From Caballeronia ptereochthonis (GTDB lineage Bacteria; Pseudomonadota; Gammaproteobacteria; Burkholderiales; Burkholderiaceae), in contig NZ_FCOB02000003.1 of the NCBI RefSeq assembly GCF_001545075.1, positions 186,001-250,000 on the forward strand: 64,000 nt of DNA, read 5' to 3'. Under the pieces are notes generated by a model. It did not search any database, had not been told where the DNA came from, and saw only the letters and a program-made list of their open reading frames with translations. Of this stretch, positions 24,795 to 33,156 are shown in pieces (positions within the stretch are counted from its first letter, which is position 1; each line of letters opens with the position of its first letter). The translations under genes were made by a program, and so were the position numbers.

Positions 24795-25649
24795 ATGAAA
24801 ACGAAGCGACTGTCTGGAATGCTGGCAGCGGCGTGCGTCGCGGCGGCGAGCCTTGCCGCCTGCGTCACTAGCGCGAGCGCTGAAACCACTTTGCAACGCA
24901 TTCAACGCACCGGCGAGGTGCGCATCGGCTACGCCAACGAAACGCCCTTCGCTTACACGACGCCCGACGGCACCGTGACAGGCGAATCGCCCGAGATCGC
25001 GAAGAAGGTCTTCGCCAAGCTCGGCGTAAAGAAGGTCGATGCGGTGCTGACCGAATGGGGCGCGCTGATCCCGGGCCTGAAGGCCGGCCGCTTCGATGTG
25101 ATCGCCGCGGGCATGTACATCACGCCCGAGCGTTGCAAGCAGGTCGCGTTCGCCGATCCGCAATACCAGATTCCCGACACGCTGCTTACGATGAAGGGCA
25201 ATCCCAAGAATCTGCACAGCTATGCCGACGTCGCGAAGCAGCCGGACACGAAACTTGCTGTGATGGCAGGTACGGCCGAGCTCGGCTATGCGCGCCAGGC
25301 AGGCATCAAGGACGACCAGATCCTGCAGGTTCCGGACACCACCGCGCAACTGCAGGCCGTGCGCGCGCGCCGCGCCGATGCAGCCGTGGGCACCGCGCTG
25401 ACGATGAAGGGGCTCGCATCGAAGGGCGGCCCGCAGGTCGAGGCGATCGGCCAGTTCAACGACGATCCGAAGCACACCGGCTATGGCGCGCTCGCATTCC
25501 GTCCTGAAGATACCGATCTGCGCGACGCCGTGAACAAGGAGCTGCACCAGTGGCTCGGCACGGACGATCACCTGAAGACGGTCGCCCCATTCGGTTTCGA
25601 CAAGTCGAACCTGACCACCAAGAAAGCGCCGGAACTGTGCGCCGGCTGA
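24795..25649 (+). CDS. ehuB: Ectoine/hydroxyectoine ABC transporter substrate-binding protein EhuB
   Basis: A 284-residue periplasmic binding protein. A cleavable signal peptide covers residues 1 to about 29 (MKTKRLSGMLAAACVAAASL, ending near TSASA). The mature domain shows TGEVRIGYANETPFAYTTPD, WGALIPGLKAGRFDVIAAGM and YITPERCKQVAFADPQYQ, typical of family 3 binding proteins and of EhuB. A lipobox-like LAAC occurs inside the leader, so lipoprotein anchoring cannot be ruled out. It is first in the ehuBCDA operon, divergent from enuR. Confidence 0.9.
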   Translation: MKTKRLSGMLAAACVAAASLAACVTSASAETTLQRIQRTGEVRIGYANETPFAYTTPDGTVTGESPEIAKKVFAKLGVKKVDAVLTEWGALIPGLKAGRFDVIAAGMYITPERCKQVAFADPQYQIPDTLLTMKGNPKNLHSYADVAKQPDTKLAVMAGTAELGYARQAGIKDDQILQVPDTTAQLQAVRARRADAAVGTALTMKGLASKGGPQVEAIGQFNDDPKHTGYGALAFRPEDTDLRDAVNKELHQWLGTDDHLKTVAPFGFDKSNLTTKKAPELCAG

Positions 25650-25699
25650 ACGCCTGAGCATGGCGACGCGCAGCGTTCACCAATTAGCGAGGAACCGTC

Positions 25700-26383
25700 A
25701 TGAGTGACCTGAATGAGCTGCTGCCCCTGATGATGAAGGGCACGCTCGTCACGATCCAGATCGCCGTCATCAGCATCCTGCTCGCGATCGTCATGGCGAG
25801 CGCCGCGACGGCGCTGCGCGCCGCGCCTTACCGCATCGTGCGCTGGATCGGCAACGTGTATGTCGAGGTATTCCGCGGCACGTCCCTGCTGGTGCAGCTT
25901 TTCTGGCTCTTCTTCGTGCTGCCGCTGCCGCCCTTCAATCTGCAACTGACGCCCTTCACGGTCGCCATCGTCGGACTGGGGCTGCACTACGGCGCGTACG
26001 GCTCCGAGATCCTGCGCGGCGCGCTGCGCTCGGTGCCGGGCGGGCAATACGAAGCGGCGCTCGCGCTGAACATGCCGGCGGCCGCGCGGCTGCGCCGCAT
26101 CGTCCTCCCGCAGGCGATGATCAATGCGCTGCCGCCCGCGACCAACCTGATGATCGAGCTCGTGAAAGGCACCTCGCTCGTCTCGCTGATCACACTCTCG
26201 GATCTCACGTTCCGCGCGCGCCAGCTCGACGAATCGACCTTCAAGACGGCGGAGATCTTCGCGCTCACGCTCCTCATCTACTTCGTGCTCGCGCAGGCGA
26301 TCGTCGCCGTGATGCGCGTGTTCGAGCGGCGCGTGAGCAGTCATGTCGCCATTCGGCGCACCATTCCGAGGGTCGCGTCATGA
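25700..26383 (+). CDS. ehuC: Ectoine ABC transporter permease EhuC
   Basis: A 227-residue inner-membrane permease of the HisMQ type. The first segment is LLPLMMKGTLVTIQIAVISI, YVEVFRGTSLLVQLFWLFFV follows, and the EAA loop is QYEAALALNMPAAARLRRIV with LPQAMINALPP. About five membrane segments are evident. It overlaps ehuD by four bases (ATGA), so the two permeases are coupled and probably form a heterodimer. Confidence 0.9.
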   Translation: MSDLNELLPLMMKGTLVTIQIAVISILLAIVMASAATALRAAPYRIVRWIGNVYVEVFRGTSLLVQLFWLFFVLPLPPFNLQLTPFTVAIVGLGLHYGAYGSEILRGALRSVPGGQYEAALALNMPAAARLRRIVLPQAMINALPPATNLMIELVKGTSLVSLITLSDLTFRARQLDESTFKTAEIFALTLLIYFVLAQAIVAVMRVFERRVSSHVAIRRTIPRVAS

Positions 26384-27048
26384 CGTCGCTCAGCCAGCTC
26401 TTCGATCTGAAATACGCGCTGCACATCCTGCCCGAACTGGCGCGCGCGGCGACCTACACCATCGGCATCACGCTCGTGGGCTTTGCGATCGCGCTCGTGC
26501 TCGGCCTCGTGCTCGCGATCCTGCGGCGCAGCGATTTCGCGCCCGTCGCGAAGACCACCGCGTTCTTCATCGAGTTCATTCGCAGCACGCCGCTCCTGAT
26601 CCAGGTGTACGTGCTCTTCTATGTCGCGCCGCTGTACGGCTTCACGATGTCCGCGCTGACCGCGGGCACCCTCGGCATCGCGGTGCACTACGCGTGCTAT
26701 GTGTCCGAGGTGTATCGCGCGGGGCTCAACGGCGTCGCGCGCGGACAGTGGGAGGCGTCATGCGCGCTCTCGCTCTCGCCGTGGCGCACCTATACGGGCG
26801 TGATCCTGCCGCAGGCGATTCGTCCGGTGATTCCCGCGCTCGGCAACTACCTCGTCGCGATGTTCAAGGACACGCCGGTGCTCTCCGCGATCACCGTCGT
26901 CGAACTGATGCAGCAGGCGAAGAACATCGGCTCCGAGACCTTCCGCTATCTCGAGCCGATCACGATGACCGGAATCTTCTTTCTCATCATCAGCGTGACG
27001 TTCGCCTCGGGCGTGCGTCATCTCGAACGGCGCGTGAGGCTGCCATGA
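26380..27048 (+). CDS. ehuD: Ectoine ABC transporter permease EhuD
   Basis: A 222-residue HisMQ-type permease, partner of EhuC. It has FIEFIRSTPLLIQVYVLFYV, the EAA loop GQWEASCALSLSPWRTYTGV, and ILPQAIRPVIPALGNYLVAM. Its ATG lies within the end of ehuC. The ATPase gene ehuA follows after 73 bases. Confidence 0.9.
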   Translation: MTSLSQLFDLKYALHILPELARAATYTIGITLVGFAIALVLGLVLAILRRSDFAPVAKTTAFFIEFIRSTPLLIQVYVLFYVAPLYGFTMSALTAGTLGIAVHYACYVSEVYRAGLNGVARGQWEASCALSLSPWRTYTGVILPQAIRPVIPALGNYLVAMFKDTPVLSAITVVELMQQAKNIGSETFRYLEPITMTGIFFLIISVTFASGVRHLERRVRLP

Positions 27049-27121
27049 TCGCGCAGCCTCGCGTATCGACCACTCCGACCCCGCTGGACGGCGCACGGTA
27101 ATGCAACTCCAGGAGCAGCAG

Positions 27122-27946
27122 ATGAAACGAGACTTCGACCCCGCGCTCGGCGCGGCCGCCGATGCCAGCGTGAACGCACCGATGGTGCGCTTTCGCAACG
27201 TCACCAAACGCTATGGCGCGCTCACCGTGCTCGACGGCCTCGATCTCGATATCGCGTCCAACGAGAAGGTGGCAATCATCGGGCCGAGCGGCTCAGGCAA
27301 GTCCACGCTCCTGCGGGTGCTGATGACGCTCGATGCCGTGAGCGACGGCGTCATCGAAGTGGATGGCGAGCCGCTCACGCACGAGATGCGCGGCGGCAAG
27401 CTCGTGCCCGCGTCGCCGCGGCATGTGCGGCGGGTGCGCAGCAAGATCGGCATGGTGTTTCAGAGCTTCAATCTCTTTCCGCACATGACGGCTCTGCAGA
27501 ATACGATCGAAGCGCCGATGAGCGTGCTCGGGCTGTCGAGGAAGGAAGCGACCGAGCGTTCGCGCGAGTTGCTCTCGATGGTCGGGCTCGCCGAGAAGTG
27601 CAATCACTATCCGTCGCAGTTGTCGGGCGGACAGCAGCAGCGCGTCGCGATTGCGCGCGCGCTCGCGATGCGCCCGAAGATCATGCTGTTCGACGAAGTC
27701 ACCTCCGCGCTCGATCCGGAACTCTGCGGCGAAGTGCTCAACGTGATCCGCAGGCTCGGCCAGGAGCACAACCTGACGATGCTGATGGTCACGCACCAGA
27801 TGGGTTTCGCCAGGGACTTCGCCGATCGCGTGTGCTTCTTCTCGCAAGGCAAGATCATCGAGCAGGCGCCGCCGCAGCAATTCTTCTCTGCGCCGCAGCA
27901 TGAGCGCACGCAGCAGTTTCTGCGCGCGGTGACCGAAGCGCTCTGA
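27122..27946 (+). CDS. ehuA: Ectoine ABC transporter ATP-binding protein EhuA
   Basis: A 274-residue polar-amino-acid-type ABC ATPase that powers import by EhuCD. It shows Walker A in IIGPSGSGKSTLLRVLMTLD, the Q-loop MVFQSFNLFPHMTAL, the signature LSGGQQQRVAIARALAM, Walker B IMLFDEVTSALDPE and the H-loop LMVTHQMGFARDF. The ATG at 27122 is preferred because AGGAG lies six bases before it. An in-frame ATG at 27101 has no ribosome site. This completes a binding protein, two permeases and one ATPase. Confidence 0.92.
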   Translation: MKRDFDPALGAAADASVNAPMVRFRNVTKRYGALTVLDGLDLDIASNEKVAIIGPSGSGKSTLLRVLMTLDAVSDGVIEVDGEPLTHEMRGGKLVPASPRHVRRVRSKIGMVFQSFNLFPHMTALQNTIEAPMSVLGLSRKEATERSRELLSMVGLAEKCNHYPSQLSGGQQQRVAIARALAMRPKIMLFDEVTSALDPELCGEVLNVIRRLGQEHNLTMLMVTHQMGFARDFADRVCFFSQGKIIEQAPPQQFFSAPQHERTQQFLRAVTEAL

Positions 27947-28024
27947 TAAAAGTACCCTCTCGCGGTCCGATAATTGCTCCGCGCTCTCCGTATGGCTTTA
28001 GTGCTTTAGCCACCGGAGAGTGCG

Positions 28025-29593
28025 ATGTCCCCCACCCCGCATAAAGTCGCGCGCTTCGCGGATCTGTCCGCCGAACGCGGCAAGCGTGTGTGCATCAAAG
28101 GCGACGAGAAAGACGCGAAGGAAATTCCCATCCTGCTCGTGCGCGATGGCGATGCCGTGCGCGCTTACACCGCCGAATGTCCGCACGCGGGCGGCCCGCT
28201 CGACGAAGGCGCGATCTGCAACGGGCGTATCGTGTGTCCGTGGCACAAGGGCACGTTCGAGGTGCGCGACGGCAGCCTTGTCGAGCCGCCGCCGCTGAAG
28301 GCATTGACGCGCTACGACGCGACGGTCAGGGACGGCGATGTCCATGTGTCCTTGCAGCCCGTCGAAAGCAGCGCGCCGAAAGCGAAGGCGCGCACCAACG
28401 ACCGGACCATGCTGATCGTCGGCGCGGGCGCGGCGGGCGCGGCGGCATGCGCTGCATTACGCGAAGCGGGCTTCGAAGGACGCATCGTGCTCGCGGGCAA
28501 CGACGCACGCGAGCCCTACGATCGCACGTCGCTCAGCAAGTTCACGCTCGCGGGCGACATGCCGCCCGATGACGTGCCGCCCCTGCTCGACCCGGATTTC
28601 TTCGACAAGCACGACATCGAGCGCATCGAGGCGCAGGCGGTGCATCTCGATGCGAAGGAGAGGCGCGCCGAGCTCGCGACGGGCATGAAGATCGACTACG
28701 ACGCCGCGCTCGTCTGCACGGGCGGCATCCCCAGGCCGCTCGGCATTCCCGGCGCGAATCTGGAGCATGTTCACATGCTGCGCACGCGCGAGGATGCACG
28801 CGCGATCCTCGCATCGCTCGAAGGAGAAGGAAGCAAGCGCGCGGTGATCATCGGGGCGAGCTTCATCGGGCTCGAAGTGGCGTCGTGTCTGAGGAAACGC
28901 GCGATCGACGTGACCGTCGTCGCGCCGGGCAAGGTGCCGTTCGCGAAGCAGTTCGGCGAGCGCATCGGCGAAATGTTCAAGCGACTGCACGAGAAGAACG
29001 GCGTCACGTTTCATATGAATTCGCGCATCAGCGCGCTCAGAGGCGGCAATGCGGTGCGCGAAGCCATTCTCGATTCGGGCGAAAAGCTCGCGGCGGATGT
29101 GGTGATCGCCGGAACGGGCGTCGAACCGGCGACGCACTTTCTCCCGGGCGTCGCGCTCGAGGAGGACGGCGGCGTGCGCGTCGATGCGACGATGCTTGCC
29201 GCGCCCGCGCTCTATGCAGCGGGCGATATCGCGCATTTTCCGCTGCCGCGTTCGGATGAGAGCGTGCGCATCGAGCACTGGCGTGTCGCGCAGCAGCATG
29301 CGCGCGTCGCCGCCTACAACATGGCGGGCAGTGCGCGCGAATATGTCGGCGTGCCCTACTTCTGGACCTACCACTACGAGAAGACCTTCGACTATCTCGG
29401 GCACGTGAAGGAGCCGGACAGCATCGAGATCGACGGCGATCTCGCCACGCAGCACTTCATCGCCTTTCTGATGAAGGACGGGCGCGTGGGCGCGGTGGTC
29501 GCATGCGAGCACGACGCCGCCGTATGCCGGCTCGCCGAAGCGATGCGCGAACCGCTCACGCTCGACGACGCGCGGCGCATCGCGAGCGCGTGA
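28025..29593 (+). CDS. Rieske-domain FAD-dependent pyridine nucleotide-disulfide oxidoreductase (AIFM3-like)
   Basis: A 522-residue fusion. Residues about 1-115 form a Rieske [2Fe-2S] domain with ligands in CPHAGG and CPWHKGTFE. Residues about 125-440 form an FAD/NAD(P)H reductase with MLIVGAGAAGAAACAALREA, AVIIGASFIGLEVASCLRKR and the late FAD motif ALYAAGDIAHFPLP. This architecture resembles apoptosis-inducing-factor-3 and bacterial ferredoxin reductases with a built-in electron carrier. It would transfer electrons from NAD(P)H to an unknown acceptor. It is followed after seven bases by udgX. Confidence 0.9.
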   Translation: MSPTPHKVARFADLSAERGKRVCIKGDEKDAKEIPILLVRDGDAVRAYTAECPHAGGPLDEGAICNGRIVCPWHKGTFEVRDGSLVEPPPLKALTRYDATVRDGDVHVSLQPVESSAPKAKARTNDRTMLIVGAGAAGAAACAALREAGFEGRIVLAGNDAREPYDRTSLSKFTLAGDMPPDDVPPLLDPDFFDKHDIERIEAQAVHLDAKERRAELATGMKIDYDAALVCTGGIPRPLGIPGANLEHVHMLRTREDARAILASLEGEGSKRAVIIGASFIGLEVASCLRKRAIDVTVVAPGKVPFAKQFGERIGEMFKRLHEKNGVTFHMNSRISALRGGNAVREAILDSGEKLAADVVIAGTGVEPATHFLPGVALEEDGGVRVDATMLAAPALYAAGDIAHFPLPRSDESVRIEHWRVAQQHARVAAYNMAGSAREYVGVPYFWTYHYEKTFDYLGHVKEPDSIEIDGDLATQHFIAFLMKDGRVGAVVACEHDAAVCRLAEAMREPLTLDDARRIASA

Positions 29594-29600
29594 GCCGAAG

Positions 29601-30233
29601 ATGGCGACGAAGCAACCCGGCGTCGAACCGGATCAGGCGCCCGCATCGCTCGACGAATGCAGGCGCTGCGCGCTCTGGAAAGACGCGACGCAGGCGGTGC
29701 CCGGCAAGGGGCCGCGTCATGCGCCGCTGATGATCGTCGGCGAGCAGCCTGGCGATCAGGAAGACCTGCAGGGCAAGCCCTTCGTCGGCCCCGCGGGCGC
29801 GTTGCTCGATCGCGCGCTCGTCGAGGCCGGCGTCGCGCGCAAGGAAGTGTATGTGACCAACGCGGTCAAGCATTTCAAATGGGAGCCGCGCGGCAAGCGG
29901 CGCATGCACAAGACGCCCGCGCAGCGCGAGATCGACGCGTGCCATTACTGGCTCGACCGCGAGACCGGCGATATCGCGCCGAAAGTGATCGTCGCGCTCG
30001 GCTCGACCGCGCTCAAGTCCGTGCTGCGCAATTCGAAGGCGACGCTACAGGCGTCGATGGGACAGGCGATCGAGCACGAAGGCCACGCAGTCGTCGCGAC
30101 CTATCATCCGTCGTTCGCGTTGCGCGCGCCGGACCCGGAAACGCGCGAGAAGGCGTACAAGGCCATCGTCGATGCGTTGCGCGAGGCACATCGGCTCGCC
30201 GCGCATCATCGCAAGGAGCATGAGGAAAGGTAA
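29601..30233 (+). CDS. udgX: UdgX-type uracil-DNA glycosylase
   Basis: A 210-residue uracil-DNA glycosylase of the family 4 relatives. Motif A is MIVGEQPGDQEDLQGKPFVG, and motif B-like TYHPSFALRAPD is near the C-terminus. The UdgX-specific loop KRRMHKTP contains His103. In characterised UdgX the equivalent histidine stays covalently bonded to the DNA sugar after uracil removal. The iron-sulfur region shows Cys20, Cys23 and Cys114. The stop and the next gene's start share a base (TAATG), so the two are coupled. Confidence 0.88.
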   Translation: MATKQPGVEPDQAPASLDECRRCALWKDATQAVPGKGPRHAPLMIVGEQPGDQEDLQGKPFVGPAGALLDRALVEAGVARKEVYVTNAVKHFKWEPRGKRRMHKTPAQREIDACHYWLDRETGDIAPKVIVALGSTALKSVLRNSKATLQASMGQAIEHEGHAVVATYHPSFALRAPDPETREKAYKAIVDALREAHRLAAHHRKEHEER

Positions 30234-30622
30234 TGACAACGACCCGCAAGACCACGCAGACGGCAACGCGCAAGACCGGCGCCGGCAAGCGGCCCAGCAC
30301 GCGGCAACGACACGCGCTCGCTGGCAACCGCAAGAAACCCGAGCGATCCACGCACCGCTGGTCGCATCACGTCATGGAGACGAGCGACGCGATGGACGTC
30401 GAGCACGACATCTTCAAGACGGGCAGCGCCCAGGAAATCGCCGATTCGCTCAAGCGCTCGTCGACGCGCAGCACGCGCCGAAAGGGCACGCCGTTCCAAT
30501 CGGCGATGTCGATGCTCAACTTCTATATCAATCGCGCGGGACGCAATCTGCCGAAATCGCGCAAGAGCACGCTGGAACGCGCGAAGAAGCGTTTGCGCGA
30601 AGCGTTCGGCCGCAAGCCCTGA
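30233..30622 (+). CDS. DUF3175 domain protein
   Basis: A 129-residue very basic protein. The first 35 residues are a Lys/Arg/Thr-rich tail (MTTTRKTTQTATRKTGAGKR). The folded part, RWSHHVMETSDAMDVEHDIF then SAMSMLNFYINRAGRNLPKS, matches DUF3175. Charge and coupling to udgX suggest a nucleic-acid-associated role, which is inference. It starts on the last base of the udgX stop codon. Confidence 0.8.
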   Translation: MTTTRKTTQTATRKTGAGKRPSTRQRHALAGNRKKPERSTHRWSHHVMETSDAMDVEHDIFKTGSAQEIADSLKRSSTRSTRRKGTPFQSAMSMLNFYINRAGRNLPKSRKSTLERAKKRLREAFGRKP

Positions 30623-30703
30623 ATCGCTTTTTCGCTCTGAAAACGGACGCGCGGCCTCGCGTGAGCGAGACCGCGCGTTGCTTCCTCCACTTCTCCAGGA
30701 CGA

Positions 30704-30886
30704 TCAAGGTTGACGCTGACCGCCCTGATGCTGTGGCAGCGGCTGATTCTGCTGCCGCTGGCCGGTCTGCTGACCTTGCTGCGGTTGCCCCGTTGACCTT
30801 TCTTGTTGGCCGTGCTGTCCGTGCGATTTGTTTGATTGATTCGGCATCGACGGCTGGTTGCCCGTTTGCTTTTGGTTTCCGCTCAT
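30704..30886 (-). CDS. Small glutamine-rich disordered protein
   Basis: A 60-residue protein almost wholly of Gln, Asn, Gly, Ser, His and Pro (MSGNQKQTGNQPSMPNQSNK at the start, HQGGQRQP at the end). It is predicted to be disordered. A strong AGGAGGGA ribosome site precedes the ATG at 30886, which argues that it is expressed. No family recognised. It is convergent with the DUF3175 gene. Confidence 0.65.
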   Translation of the reverse strand: MSGNQKQTGNQPSMPNQSNKSHGQHGQQERSTGQPQQGQQTGQRQQNQPLPQHQGGQRQP

Positions 30887-31125
30887 AAATCCCTCCTGGC
30901 CTGGTCGTCGCGCACTGCGCGGTGACATCTGCAGTGGTAAAAAGCCGCGGCTCACGCCGCGTAACGAGACAAGCATCCCGCGTACCAGCACGGATGTGCG
31001 CATCGGCGGTCGTTCGCGCTCCACGCCATGAAAAAAATGCCAGGCCGCTGCAAGCCTTGCAAGCCGATGAGGAACGCCGCTTGCTTCCCGCTTGCTTCCC
31101 TTCAACGACGACGAAGGAGACGACG

Positions 31126-31293
31126 ATGGCGCAACAACCCCCTCTCAATCCCGGCGACGAAGCCGAACCCGGCGTGCCCGGCACGGGTGAAGATCTTTGT
31201 CCGGACTGCAACGGCTCCGGCAAGCTCGACGGCGCCGACTGCAAAACCTGCGGCGGTACGGGCAAGGTAACGCAAGGCATCGGCGGCGGCTGA
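31126..31293 (+). CDS. Small zinc-finger-like protein (DnaJ-type CXXCXGXG motifs)
   Basis: A 55-residue protein with two CXXC units, [11 protein letters not shown] and [11 protein letters not shown]. They are spaced as one half of a DnaJ central zinc domain and could bind one zinc ion. The N-terminus is proline and glutamate rich. A GAAGGAGA ribosome site precedes the ATG. The function is unknown. Confidence 0.7.
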   Translation: MAQQPPLNPGDEAEPGVPGTGEDLCPDCNGSGKLDGADCKTCGGTGKVTQGIGGG

Positions 31294-31337
31294 TCGGTCG
31301 ACCGTTACCGCTGCCCTTCATCCGTCGGGAGTCACGC

Positions 31338-32657
31338 TTGAAAAAACCGGTGAAAGAACTTGCGCACGTGGTCGCCATCGCGCTGCTGCTCACGAGCGGC
31401 GCAACGGTGGCCGCCGACTACGCGGCCGGCTTCGGCCCGAATCCCGAGTTGCCCGCGCCGCACAAGGCGCTGATGCCGACCGTGAGCATCGCCCCGGCAA
31501 AGCCTTGGCAGCAAGGAGAAAAGCCCGACGCGGCGGCAGGCTTTAACGTGACGGCGTTCGCCGCGGGGCTCGATCATCCGCGCTGGCTCGCGACGCTGCC
31601 GAACGGGGACGTGCTCGTCGCCGAAAGCAATGCGCCTGAGCAGCATGACGAAAGCGCCGGCATCAAGGGCTTCGTGATGAAGAAGCTGATGAAGCGCGCG
31701 GGCGCTGCCGTCGCGAGTCCGAACCGCATCGTGCTGCTGCGCGATGCCGATGGAGACGGCGTCGCCGAAACGCGCGCGGTGTTCATCGACAAGCTGCATT
31801 CGCCCTTCGGCATGGCGCTCGTCGGCGACGAACTCTATGTTGCGGATACCGACGCGATCATGCGCTTCAAGTACGAATCCGGCGCGACGCACATCATGAC
31901 ACCCGGCGAGAAGTTCATGGACCTGCCCGCCGGGCCGATCAACCATCACTGGACCAAGAACATCATCGCGAGCCGCGACGGCAAAAAGCTCTATGTGACC
32001 GTCGGCTCGAACAGCAACGCGGCGGAGAACGGCATCGACGCGGAAAACGGGCGCGCGGCGATCATGGAAGTGGACATCGACACGAAGCAGTCGCGCCTGT
32101 TCGCCACCGGTTTGCGCAATCCCAACGGCATGTCGTGGCAGCCGCAAAGCGGCGCGCTCTGGACCGTCGTGAACGAGCGCGACGAACTGGGCAACGATCT
32201 CGTGCCGGACTATCTGACTTCGGTGAAAGACGGCGGGTTCTATGGGTGGCCCTACAGCTACTATGGTCAGCATGTCGACGAACGCGTGAAGCCGCAGCGC
32301 GCGGATCTCGTGGAATCGGCGATTCTGCCCGACTATGCGCTCGGAGCGCACACCGCGTCGCTCGGGCTCACGTTCTACGACGGCAACGCTTTTCCGGAGC
32401 GCTACCGTAACGGTGCGTTCATCGGTCAGCACGGTTCATGGAACCGCAAGCCGAGAAGCGGCTATAAGGTCGTGTTCGTGCCCTTCGAGAACGGCAAGCC
32501 CGCGGGGCCGCCCGAGGACATCCTGACGGGCTTTCTGTCGCCGGATGGCCACGCGCGCGGACGTCCCGTCGGCGTCGCCGTGGATCATGCGGGCGGCCTG
32601 CTCGTCGCCGACGATGTCGGCAACGCCGTATGGCGGGTCGCGCCCGCCGCGAAGTGA
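31338..32657 (+). CDS. Sorbosone dehydrogenase / soluble PQQ sugar dehydrogenase-like protein, exported
   Basis: A 439-residue protein with a signal peptide ([20 protein letters not shown]) and a beta-propeller of the GDH/sorbosone dehydrogenase family. Family motifs include [79 protein letters not shown] and [18 protein letters not shown]. Such proteins usually bind PQQ and oxidise sugars or related substrates in the periplasm. The real substrate here is unknown. The start is a TTG with GGGAG six bases upstream, chosen because it gives a complete leader. Confidence 0.85.
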   Translation: MKKPVKELAHVVAIALLLTSGATVAADYAAGFGPNPELPAPHKALMPTVSIAPAKPWQQGEKPDAAAGFNVTAFAAGLDHPRWLATLPNGDVLVAESNAPEQHDESAGIKGFVMKKLMKRAGAAVASPNRIVLLRDADGDGVAETRAVFIDKLHSPFGMALVGDELYVADTDAIMRFKYESGATHIMTPGEKFMDLPAGPINHHWTKNIIASRDGKKLYVTVGSNSNAAENGIDAENGRAAIMEVDIDTKQSRLFATGLRNPNGMSWQPQSGALWTVVNERDELGNDLVPDYLTSVKDGGFYGWPYSYYGQHVDERVKPQRADLVESAILPDYALGAHTASLGLTFYDGNAFPERYRNGAFIGQHGSWNRKPRSGYKVVFVPFENGKPAGPPEDILTGFLSPDGHARGRPVGVAVDHAGGLLVADDVGNAVWRVAPAAK

Positions 32658-33149
32658 ATGGCCGCGCGCAAGCCGAAGCGCGGGCCGCCGAGCCTCTTCG
32701 CGCTCGCGGAGCGGCAGATCGTCGGGCTTTACGATGCGGGCGTGATGTCGCCCGCGGTGCTGCATCACGTCGTCGCGGCATATGCGGATAGCGGCATCGA
32801 CTGGAACGAGGAAGGCACGCTGCACACCGTGGATGGCCATACGGTGCAGGAAGCGGTCGTGATCGTGATGATGCCCGGGCGCGCGTTGAAGGGCGCGCGG
32901 AAGGATTTCCTCTCGGTCGTCGAGCATCTCACCGGCGCGCAACGGCCCGCCGGAGACGAAGACGATGCCGACAAAGCCGAAGTCGAAGACGATGAAGACT
33001 TGCTGAGTCAGCTAAGCGGCGATGGCCCGCGCTCGAAGGCGCGCGCCGCGAAGAAGAGCACGCAGGCAGCGGAGCCGCGGGAACCGAAGCGCGCGGGCTT
33101 CAATCCGCTCGTCGGCGCGCGAGCGGTGCGCGGGCAAGGCAAACGTTGA
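32658..33149 (+). CDS. Hypothetical acidic/basic two-part protein
   Basis: A 163-residue protein whose ATG directly abuts the stop of the sorbosone dehydrogenase-like gene. Residues about 10-95 look folded (SLFALAERQIVGLYDAGVMS, VMMPGRALKGARKDFLSVVE). Residues about 98-120 are very acidic and the tail is basic. I recognise no family. Similar genes may be widespread in related genomes. Function unknown. Confidence 0.7.
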   Translation: MAARKPKRGPPSLFALAERQIVGLYDAGVMSPAVLHHVVAAYADSGIDWNEEGTLHTVDGHTVQEAVVIVMMPGRALKGARKDFLSVVEHLTGAQRPAGDEDDADKAEVEDDEDLLSQLSGDGPRSKARAAKKSTQAAEPREPKRAGFNPLVGARAVRGQGKR

Positions 33150-33156
33150 TCGCGGA

